A program made the translations under genes and the position numbers. The notes beneath the pieces are model-generated. The model saw only the letters and a program-made list of their open reading frames with translations, made no database searches and had not been told where the DNA came from. From JAJTCH01 sp040386195 (GTDB lineage Bacteria; Pseudomonadota; Alphaproteobacteria; Rickettsiales; UBA1997): 64,000 nt of DNA. Position 1 is the first letter of the stretch. Every line of letters starts with the position of its first letter. Below, piece by piece: positions 26,991-32,717 of this stretch. Where the stretch lies: positions 1 through 64,000 of the forward strand of contig JAZKFV010000001.1 of NCBI GenBank assembly GCA_040386195.1, given 5' to 3'.

Positions 26991-27587
26991 TTATTTCACC
27001 CCCAAAATTTCTTGAATCCCGGCTCCGCCAATTCCGCGAATAAACTTATCAATCAATTTCTCCATCTCTTCAAAATTCCAGCTTTGCAAGTTCTCAAAGT
27101 GAAAAATTCTGTTTCTAAATTTTCTAATTTCTTCCATTTCTTTTTGGATTTGTTTTAAATTTCTCTGATTGTTTTTTAGATAGGGAAAAACTCGTTCAAT
27201 GATTTTATTTTTTTGCCAAATTGGAACATAGTAAGATTTGTGGAAAAGGTTGGTCCAGAAGCCAAAATTGAGGTTGGAAACTATATTATCTTGGCTAATT
27301 TCTTTGCCTGTCTTGTTTAAAGTTTCGATGATTATAGAGATTTTTTCTTGCTCTCTGGGATTTAATTTTAGTGGACATTTTTTATCAAAAAGCCAATTGC
27401 CAAAATCTTGGTTTAGTTGGCTGGCAATTTTATTTCTTAAAAATAACTCTAAAAAATGCAGGCAAACAAAAATTTCTTTGGCTTGGTTTAACTCTATTTT
27501 ATAGGCTTCAAACCAGCTATCGCCGAATTTTTCTTTATAGACGGCAATTTTTTTGATTGATAAAAGGGTTTGGATTGTGGTTAGCAT
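26991..27587 (-). CDS. Abi-like (Abi_2 type) HEPN protein
   Basis: A 198-residue protein resembling Abi_2-family abortive infection proteins. It has an N-terminal helical region with LHFLELFLRNKIA, the family-like block LNFGFWTNLF...PIWQ (residues about 106-124), and a C-terminal IRKFRNRIFHFE in which R158-H163 form an RX4H HEPN ribonuclease motif. Family members abort phage infection or act as RNA-cleaving toxins. It is the first gene of a pair with the 287-residue protein and sits in a tRNA-integrated island, as expected for a defence module. Confidence 0.75.
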   Translation of the reverse strand: MLTTIQTLLSIKKIAVYKEKFGDSWFEAYKIELNQAKEIFVCLHFLELFLRNKIASQLNQDFGNWLFDKKCPLKLNPREQEKISIIIETLNKTGKEISQDNIVSNLNFGFWTNLFHKSYYVPIWQKNKIIERVFPYLKNNQRNLKQIQKEMEEIRKFRNRIFHFENLQSWNFEEMEKLIDKFIRGIGGAGIQEILGVK

Positions 27588-27624
27588 TTTTTGGGTTTTG
27601 ATATTGGTAATATTGTATTAATGC

Positions 27625-27652
27625 TTGACATCGGACTTTAGCGGATTATATT
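27625..27652 (+). promoter_or_regulatory. Promoter of structured small RNA, copy A
   Basis: A consensus -35, TTGACA (27625-27630), and a -10, TATATT (27647-27652), are separated by 16 bases. The predicted start lies near 27659, where the conserved structured segment begins. No coding frame starts downstream on this strand. Confidence 0.6.
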
Positions 27653-27658
27653 AATCCA

Positions 27659-27716
27659 CATTAGACCTGTCGTCTTCTCCCTTGAAACATAGGTGCCAGA
27701 TGCCAGGTATTTTTTT
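27659..27716 (+). ncRNA. Candidate structured small RNA, copy A
   Basis: A segment of about 58 bases that begins CATTAGACC, folds into an 11-position stem (ACCTGTCGTCT with AGATGCCAGGT; one mismatch and one G-U pair), has a 22-base loop with TCTCCCTT and AGGTGCC, and ends in seven T. A second copy in the opposite orientation (30649-30705) keeps the loop, the -10 and the T-run but differs in the stem by two compensatory pair changes. That pattern supports selection on an RNA hairpin. The C-rich loop could pair with Shine-Dalgarno sequences. It lies between the Abi-like and Xre genes. Confidence 0.65.
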
Positions 27717-27774
27717 GTCTGTTGAAATATAAGACACTCGTCAAACTTTCTGCGCCAGCTCTATTTTCAGCTCA

Positions 27775-28014
27775 CTATTTTTTTCTCTTCTTCAACAACT
27801 TCACACCATCACCTTTTTCGTCATTAATAAACTCAATGCCGGCATTTTCAAAAGCCTTTCTTATATCTAACAATGTTCTAACTGTTGGTGAGCTAATTTC
27901 TCTTTCAAAATTGCCGATTGTTTCTCTGGCTAATTTAGTGATTTCTTGTAGATCTTCTCTGCGCCATTTCAACATTTCTCTGGCTGCGCGACATTGGATT
28001 GGGGTAATTGTCAT
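27775..28014 (-). CDS. Xre-family helix-turn-helix regulator, copy 1
   Basis: A 79-residue single-domain Xre protein: TPIQCRAAREMLKWRREDLQ, the recognition region LARETIGNFEREIS, then TVRTLLDIRKAFENAGIEFI and a basic tail. It is paralogous to the 83-residue protein at 32110-32361, sharing the domain architecture and the AGIEFINDE ending. It is divergent from the small gene at 28174; its promoter contains a dyad, ATACTAA/TTAGTAT, suggesting autorepression. Regulators of this size often control toxin or prophage-like modules. Confidence 0.88.
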   Translation of the reverse strand: MTITPIQCRAAREMLKWRREDLQEITKLARETIGNFEREISSPTVRTLLDIRKAFENAGIEFINDEKGDGVKLLKKRKK

Positions 28015-28045
28015 TTTTATTTTTTCCTATTGACAACTATGTATT

Positions 28046-28063
28046 ATACTAATAACTTAGTAT
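28046..28063. promoter_or_regulatory. Candidate operator for Xre copy 1
   Basis: A perfect 7-base inverted repeat with a 4-base spacer, ATACTAATAACTTAGTAT. It overlaps the -35/-10 interval of a minus-strand promoter (TTGTTT, 16 bases, TATAAT) for the Xre gene. A related dyad, TACTA/TAGTA, lies at the same place upstream of the second Xre gene (32363-32379). Confidence 0.6.
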
Positions 28064-28173
28064 TAAACAAAGTCTAATTTTTTAATTTATTTACTGGTTC
28101 CATCTTATTTTTCCGCAGTAAAAAATGCCATAGCTTTTTTATTGCCCAACCCTAAACCCATATTATAAAACCT

Positions 28174-28401
28174 ATGAAAGATCAAAATAACAACCAAGCT
28201 AACGACAAAATTAATAATGAAATTTGGTATAATTTTTTTGTGCGTTCTGCCAATTCTTTAGTGTTTGATTTGCTGGATAATTTGAAACAGGTTCAAAAAT
28301 TTTCTACTGAGCAATTATATATCTTAACTGCGATTTGTGATAATATTGCTAACAAGTCCAAAGATTTTAAAGAGGAATTGGCTAAGAGAGTTGGTAAATG
28401 A
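28174..28401 (+). CDS. Small conserved unknown protein, copy 1
   Basis: A 75-residue helical protein with no recognised family. It starts with a polar Asn/Gln-rich segment (MKDQNNNQANDKINN), then EIWYNFFVRSANSLVFDLL, KQVQKFSTEQLYIL and a basic C-terminus. An almost identical paralogue (four substitutions) is at 32478-32705. The 33 bases before the start codon and the first 147 or so coding bases are identical between the copies. Both lie divergent to an Xre gene, so regulator and small protein form a repeated module. The four tandem 11-base repeats downstream (28528-28571) may be part of it. Confidence 0.75.
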   Translation: MKDQNNNQANDKINNEIWYNFFVRSANSLVFDLLDNLKQVQKFSTEQLYILTAICDNIANKSKDFKEELAKRVGK

Positions 28402-28767
28402 ATTGTTTGATAAAAATTAGTTTTTTAATCGTCGGAAATTAGATGTAAAAATTATGGTGAAGTTAGAAATTTTATATGCCAAATACATCTTATATCATTT
28501 CCAATTTTCCCTTAGTTTTTAATTTTTTGATATTCAAATGATATTCGCTTGATATTCAATTGATAGTCAGCCTTTTAGCCTTATAAATACTAACTTCAAG
28601 CCACTTTCACTTTTTGCATCTTAAGATGCGCCCAGTGTGTCACTTTTTCCGGCTTCGCCGTGACAGCTTTTTATACTTGCCTCTATCTTTAATTTTGAAA
28701 CTTAATTTTTCACCAAAGCCATTTCTGGTAATTGGGGTAATAACTTGAAACCAAAACCACAAACTCA
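28402..28767. other. Noncoding island segment with repeats
   Basis: No gene is visible. The segment holds an imperfect inverted repeat (GGAAAT and GATGTA near 28434-28447 against TACATC and ATTTCC near 28483-28503), four tandem 11-base repeats (28528-28571), a perfect palindrome GCATCTTAAGATGC (28616-28629) and a short stem TGTCAC/GTGACA (about 28639-28664). The density of dyads suggests protein-binding or replication-like sites. Confidence 0.55.
28528..28571. repeat. Four tandem 11-base repeats (iteron-like)
   Basis: TGATATTCAAA, TGATATTCGCT, TGATATTCAAT and TGATAGTCAGC follow each other without gaps, an 11-base period close to one helical turn. The conserved part is TGATATTC. Such arrays usually bind a protein cooperatively on one face of DNA. 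Confidence 0.8.
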
Positions 28768-29100
28768 ATGAGCAACCTAATCAACAACCCGCAATACAAA
28801 AATTTACTAGAGCAAATCAAATCCCAAATTGACTCCTCCAGACAGCATATTGTTACTAATATCAACAAAGGGCTTATTTTGCTTTATCATTCAATTGGAA
28901 CGGAAATTATAAAAAATCAAACCCAATATGGCTGGGGTGCTAAAATTATTGATCAGCTGAGCCAAGATTTAAAAAAGGAATTGCCTAATACAAAAGGTTT
29001 TAGCCCACAGAATCTTAAATATATGAAGAAATTTGCTGAGGAATATAAGGCAGATGAAATTGGCAATGTACCCAAATTTAAGACACTTCATACCTTCTAA
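28768..29100 (+). pseudogene. DUF1016 (YhcG-type) N-terminal fragment
   Basis: A 110-residue product corresponding to the N-terminal domain of DUF1016/YhcG proteins: NKGLILLYHSIGTEIIKNQ, GWGAKIIDQLSQDLKKELP and KGFSPQNLKYMKKFAEEY. The full-length family has a C-terminal PD-(D/E)XK nuclease-like domain and about 340 residues; here the frame ends soon after PKFKTLHTF and no continuation is visible downstream. It is therefore probably a truncated remnant. A different protein in this window, at 44265-45065, uses a related N-terminal domain. Confidence 0.75.
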
Positions 29101-29220
29101 ATTTGATGTAAAATCAGCTGAAGTTTTAGCTTCGTCAGTAATTTTTCTTTTAGAATTTATACTATAATGATAAGATCAGCGGCTCGGGGGATTTACTAAT
29201 AAAGTTAATATTTTATTGCA

Positions 29221-29646
29221 ATGACACACAGCCATTTCGGAGTATACGGAATTATTTTGAACCTTGATCAAACACAAATACTTCTCATTAAAAAAGCGCG
29301 CGGACCTTATATTGGGCGTTATGATTTGCCTGGAGGAAGTATGGAAAGCTTAGAATTGTTGGAAGAATGTTTGTATCGTGAAATTAAGGAGGAAACCGGA
29401 TGTGCAGTTATTAACGCCTCACAAATCAAGGCCGTAAGCACATTATTTCATTATAATAATGGTAAGAAAGATTGCACTTTAAGGCATATCGGTGTTATTT
29501 ATCGTGCAGAAATTGAAGGGACTCCTAGTGCTACAGGTGATGGAGAAGATTCAAATGGCTGTGTTTGGCATGATATAAAGTCGATTGATCCAGATAAAGT
29601 ATCGCCGTTTTTATTGTTAGCATTAGACTGTATTGAAAAAAAATGA
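29221..29646 (+). CDS. Nudix hydrolase
   Basis: A 141-residue Nudix-fold pyrophosphohydrolase. The Nudix box spans G39 to C61 and fits GX5EX7REUXEEXGU exactly, with R53, E54, E57 and E58 as the metal-binding core. LPGGSMESLE and the later FHYNNGK and VIYRAEIEG strands are typical. Substrates of the family are nucleoside diphosphate derivatives; the specific one is not predictable. It appears intact in an island where the genes on both sides are broken. Confidence 0.92.
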   Translation: MTHSHFGVYGIILNLDQTQILLIKKARGPYIGRYDLPGGSMESLELLEECLYREIKEETGCAVINASQIKAVSTLFHYNNGKKDCTLRHIGVIYRAEIEGTPSATGDGEDSNGCVWHDIKSIDPDKVSPFLLLALDCIEKK

Positions 29647-29712
29647 AATATCATTTTTGACAGGGAAAATATCCAATTATTAGGAAGTCTTAAATTACAA
29701 AAAATCAATCAC

Positions 29713-30609
29713 ATGACATCAAGCAAAAAACATTACACCATTGGCACTGGTAGCATTGATGCAACCTATTATTCTGTTGGTCGCGCTATCTGTGAAATTA
29801 TAAATAAACAATCCTTGGATTTTACCTGCGAAGCAATATCTACGGCTGGATCTGTCTATAATCTTAAATCCATAAGAAACAAAGCGCATGATTTTGGCAT
29901 CAGCCAATCCATTGTGCAATATCGTGCTTTTGAGGGAATTGATGAATTTGAGATGGATGGTAAAAATGATGATCTTCGCATGATCACGCCTTTACACACA
30001 GAAATAATGATTATTGCCGCCAAAAAAGGAAGTTGGATCAAATCATTTTCTGATTTAAAGCGAAATCGTGTCAATATTGCCAATGCTGGATCTGGCACCA
30101 GAACCATCATAGAAAAATTATTAGCTCATAAAAATATTGATCACCAATATTTTTCAGAAATACATGAATATAAAAGCGGAGAGTTGCCAGATTTATTTCG
30201 TAATAACAAAATTGATGCAGCAATTTATCCCCAATAAAATTTACAACGATATGGTGAATGATTGCGATGTTGAATTGATTAGTTTGTGGGATGATGTGGA
30301 AAGCTTTATCAAAAATAATCCCGAATATACGCCAGCTTCTATTCCTGCAAATATATTTATCAAAACCATAATGAACCTATAAAAGGCTTTGGAATATTAA
30401 CGGCTCTGTCTGCATCTAGTGATATTTCGGCGGAACATATTGCAACTTTGTTGCAAGTTCTAAAGGAACGCAAACAAGACCTTGGGGCGATACACTCAAT
30501 TTTTAAAACAATCTCCTACCCAATCAAATCTTATAAAGTCATTTTGAGAGTGTTTGGTTTGTCTTTGTTGGGGTTGGTTGCAATGGTGGTTTTTTTGAGT
30601 GAATGCTGA
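29713..30609 (+). pseudogene. TAXI-type TRAP solute-binding protein, frameshifted
   Basis: The first 174 codons read as a TAXI-family solute receptor (YTIGTGSIDATYYSVGRAIC, FGISQSIVQYRAFEG and NAGSGTRTIIEKLL). The frame then breaks near 30230, continues in a second frame (IYNDMVNDCDVELISLWDDV) and after about 30365 in a third (NEPIKGFGILTALSASSDIS), ending with a hydrophobic segment RVFGLSLLGLVAMVVF before a stop at 30609. Two frameshifts make an intact product unlikely. There is no N-terminal signal peptide, and no TRAP permease genes are nearby. Confidence 0.8.
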
Positions 30610-30648
30610 CTTTCTTAATCTTGCTAACAATTTACAATGTTTCAGGCA

Positions 30649-30705
30649 ATAAAAAACCCGCTCTCTGGCACCTAAATTTAAAGGGAGAAGATAACGGGTC
30701 TAATG
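30649..30705 (-). ncRNA. Candidate structured small RNA, copy B
   Basis: The second copy of the structured element, on the minus strand. It has a perfect -10, TATAAT (complement of 30711-30716), the same start CATTAGACC, a stem ACCCGTTATCT with AGAGAGCGGGT, the conserved loop with TCTCCCTT and AGGTGCC, and a six-T tail. Compared with copy A, two stem pairs change together (C-G to T-A and T-A to C-G). No clear -35 is seen. It lies 86 bases after the NYN gene stop on the same strand, so it may alternatively act as that gene's terminator. Confidence 0.6.
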
Positions 30706-30756
30706 GGATAATTATATTGAAATCAAGAAAGTTAGCTGTTATATTACTCTTATCAC

Positions 30757-30807
30757 GATGAGGGGCTACCCTTAGGTTTCGTCCTAAGGATTATGCCTCT
30801 CTTTTTT
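30757..30807 (+). terminator. Bipartite stem-loop with T-run
   Basis: An outer 7-pair stem, GAGGGGC with GCCTCTC (one G-U), encloses a perfect hairpin, CCTTAGG-TTTCGT-CCTAAGG, and is followed by a run of seven T. It overlaps the end of the NYN gene, which is on the other strand. As a plus-strand terminator it has no obvious gene to serve; on the minus strand it could fold at the end of the NYN mRNA. Confidence 0.5.
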
Positions 30808-31300
30808 TATGCTCTAATTTCTGCCTTTCTTTATTTAAAAACCACACCAAATTTTCTTTTACAAATTTACGCAAAAGGGAGGAGTATTTATATTGATTGG
30901 GAATTACCAGATTTGCCAGCTTGTCTTGGTTTATCAAATATTCAACCAAACAATGAAAATCGCCATCACCACTAACAATTACCGCTTTGTCGTAATTCCC
31001 ATATTCAATCATTGCGTGCAGCACTAATTCAGCATCAACATTTCCTTTGATTTTGCCTTTAATTTCCAGAATTGGCTTGAATACCAAAACATATCCAGCA
31101 TTTTGTAGGTAAGTGTATAAGGATTCATTGCCTGGCATATAGCCAATAAATAAAAAGGCTTTGCTCACTGAAAATCTATCTTTTAGGTAAATGCGAAATC
31201 TTTTAAAATCTATCTGCCAGCCCAATCCTTTTATTGCTAAATTAAGATTCTGGCTATCTATAAAGGCGTAGTTATTTGGCTTGGTGATTGGTTTTGTCAT
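30791..31300 (-). CDS. NYN-domain (LabA/DUF88-like) putative RNase
   Basis: A 169-residue PIN-like protein. AFIDSQNLN supplies D15 and N18, NVDAELVLHAM supplies D89, and VSGDGDF supplies D112 and D114, giving the acidic pocket expected of NYN-domain metal-dependent ribonucleases. The C-terminus is basic and helical (LNKERQKLEHKKREA). Family members process RNA or are domains of larger proteins. It is the last gene of the tRNA island. Confidence 0.85.
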   Translation of the reverse strand: MTKPITKPNNYAFIDSQNLNLAIKGLGWQIDFKRFRIYLKDRFSVSKAFLFIGYMPGNESLYTYLQNAGYVLVFKPILEIKGKIKGNVDAELVLHAMIEYGNYDKAVIVSGDGDFHCLVEYLINQDKLANLVIPNQYKYSSLLRKFVKENLVWFLNKERQKLEHKKREA

Positions 31301-31412
31301 TGTCGGTTTAAATTGGTGATAAATTTATCCGCCAATCATTGCCTGATGATTTGAAAAGTAAATTAATTAATAACTGAAATAGCTAGAAGCGGGCGTGATT
31401 TATATATTTTTT

Positions 31413-31431
31413 ATGGGACATTAATGGGACA
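31413..31431. promoter_or_regulatory. Paired direct repeats near attachment site
   Basis: ATGGGACATTAATGGGACA contains two ATGGGACA words 11 bases apart, about 120 bases inside the island's right boundary. Spacing and position are what integrase or excisionase arm-type sites look like, but no such enzyme is encoded nearby to test the idea. Confidence 0.35.
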
Positions 31432-31547
31432 ATTAGCCGCAAATTTTGGCAAAAAACCAGATTAACCAACAACAATCAAAAAGCCGTGAAGCCTTGATTT
31501 TATTGTTGTTATTAATTTTGATTGATTGCAGTTTTTTGTTTTAATCG

Positions 31548-31597
31548 GCTTTGCAAGCAGGGTCCGGAGTTCGAGTCTCCGTATCTCCACCATTTCA
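31548..31597 (+). repeat. Duplicated 3' end of tRNA-Ala (attachment-site copy)
   Basis: Fifty bases that match 26036-26087, from the anticodon loop through CCA and five bases beyond. The copies differ by two G missing from the variable-arm G-run. It cannot form a tRNA because the 5' half is absent. It marks the distal end of the island. Confidence 0.93.
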
Positions 31598-31835
31598 CAT
31601 CAAGGTTTCGGGGCTTTTCACAAAATCATCAAAAATTTGGTGTCCGTTAGATGACAAAATAATTTGATCAATCTGATTTAATATAACAAACCACTCCATC
31701 TAATCATTCTAATTTGATCAAACAAAGTTTTGTTATTTCTTGAAATTTTGGTTTTTTAATTATTGTCCAGTTATTTGATGTGGCGAGTTATTTTAATTAT
31801 ATTGATGGTCTTAGGGAGAAGAACGGATAGATTTT

Positions 31836-32110
31836 TTAATATCTAATAAAGTTAAAGATATGGTTGCGGTTATTTTCCAGATCATTGCAACTACTTTCTG
31901 CGTTATTGCAACTGTTTCTTGAGCTACTACAACTTTCTTCTAGGCTATAAACATCACTACCGATTGAATCAACATCACTTGAAAGCCTGTAAATACCAAA
32001 GGCTATATAGAATAACAATAAAACTTGCAGATATTTTAGAATAATATCTTGGTGGGTAATTATTTTTTTAGAAAGCTAATCATAGCTTGTTTTGTAAGAG
32101 TATATTTCAT
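31836..32110 (-). pseudogene. Possible broken small membrane protein after Xre copy 2
   Basis: An ATG overlapping the stop of the second Xre gene begins a 16-codon frame (MKYTLTKQAMISFLKK) that stops. In another frame, 31836-32018 continues with a hydrophobic segment (LFYIAFGIYRL) and a Ser/Asn/Cys-rich tail with heptad-like spacing. The two pieces could be one small coupled membrane protein broken by a frameshift. Without relatives this is tentative. Confidence 0.25.
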
Positions 32111-32361
32111 TATTTCTGTTTATTTTGTAATAATTTAACGCCTAACCCCTCATCATCGTTTATAAATTCAATTCCAGCGTCTTCAAGGGTTCTTTTTAAC
32201 TCTTTTAATGTTCTACCAGTCAATTCTCTAGAGCCTCTTTCAAAATCCGCAATAGTAGATGGACTAATTTCTGATTTTTCACTTAGATCAATTTGTTTCC
32301 ACGTCAAAAGATCTCTAGCAGCTTTACACTGTTCTGGGGTAATAATAATTTTTATTGACAT
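32110..32361 (-). CDS. Xre-family helix-turn-helix regulator, copy 2
   Basis: An 83-residue single-domain Xre protein: TPEQCKAARDLLTWKQIDLS, recognition region SPSTIADFERGSR, then TLKELKRTLEDAGIEFINDD. It is clearly paralogous to the regulator at 27775-28014 but has diverged much more than the neighbouring small proteins have. It is divergent from the second small gene, with a TACTA/TAGTA dyad (32363-32379) just upstream of its start. Confidence 0.88.
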   Translation of the reverse strand: MSIKIIITPEQCKAARDLLTWKQIDLSEKSEISPSTIADFERGSRELTGRTLKELKRTLEDAGIEFINDDEGLGVKLLQNKQK

Positions 32362-32362
32362 A

Positions 32363-32379
32363 TACTATATTATCTAGTA
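32363..32379. promoter_or_regulatory. Candidate operator for Xre copy 2
   Basis: An inverted repeat, TACTA-TATTATC-TAGTA, two bases upstream of the Xre start codon, with the same half-site core (ACTA/TAGT) as the dyad at 28046-28063. Conservation of the half-site between paralogues supports an operator role. Confidence 0.5.
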
Positions 32380-32477
32380 AATTAATGTTTATCTATGATA
32401 TGAAATATTGTAGCCATTTGCGATAAAATTGCCACAGCTTTTCTATTGCCCAACCCTAAACCCATATTATAAAACCT

Positions 32478-32705
32478 ATGAAAGATCAAAATAACAACCA
32501 AGCTAACGACAAAATTAATAATGAAATTTGGTATAATTTTTTTGTGCGTTCTGCCAATTCTTTAGTGTTTGATTTGCTGGATAATTTGAAACAGGTTCAA
32601 AAATTTTCTACTGAGCAATTATATATTTTGGTGTCTATTTGTGATAATATTGCCAATAAATCGAAGGCTTTTAAAGATGAGTTGGCGAAGAGGGTTGGTA
32701 AATGA
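32478..32705 (+). CDS. Small conserved unknown protein, copy 2
   Basis: A 75-residue paralogue of the product of 28174-28401, differing at four positions near the C-terminus (YILVSICD and KAFKDELAK here). The upstream 33 bases and the first two-thirds of the gene are identical to copy 1, whereas the last third has many silent differences, a pattern suggesting gene conversion or a recent recombination joint. It is divergent from Xre copy 2 and lies outside the tRNA island. Function unknown. Confidence 0.75.
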   Translation: MKDQNNNQANDKINNEIWYNFFVRSANSLVFDLLDNLKQVQKFSTEQLYILVSICDNIANKSKAFKDELAKRVGK

Positions 32706-32717
32706 AAAATCAGTTTT

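Larger units (their letters stand above)
26036..31597. mobile_element. Integrase-less genomic island at tRNA-Ala
   Basis: The 3' end of tRNA-Ala plus five more bases (26036-26087) is repeated 5.5 kb away (31548-31597). The two copies are identical over the last 35 bases and differ only by two missing G in a G-run. This is the signature of site-specific integration into a tRNA gene that left the tRNA intact. The interval contains accessory genes only: two RX4H proteins, an Xre regulator, a small unknown protein, a truncated DUF1016 gene, a Nudix hydrolase, a broken TAXI gene and an NYN protein. No integrase or excisionase gene is present, so the island is probably fixed or depends on an enzyme encoded elsewhere. 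Confidence 0.85.
31301..31835. other. Island right end and noncoding flank
   Basis: No gene is supported here. Contents: two direct copies of ATGGGACA with an 11-base period (31413-31431), an inverted repeat AACAACAAT/ATTGTTGTT (31468-31510), the duplicated tRNA end (31548-31597), and AT-rich DNA to 31835 in which I see nothing further. Confidence 0.6.

Noticed and set aside
28528..28571. Possible CRISPR array
   Set aside because: Repeats are 11 bases with no spacers, and no cas gene is present anywhere in the window.
30750..30800. Resemblance to a fluoride (crcB) riboswitch: GATGAGG followed by a hairpin and ATTATGCCTC
   Set aside because: The bases before GATG do not pair with the segment after it to form the pseudoknot, and no plus-strand transporter gene follows.
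30757..30800. Possible hammerhead ribozyme (GATGAG and CGAAAC-like words)
   Set aside because: The words fall on opposite strands and cannot form the catalytic core together.
31548..31597. A second tRNA-Ala gene
   Set aside because: Only the 3' half is present; the acceptor 5' strand and D arm are missing, so it is an attachment-site duplicate.
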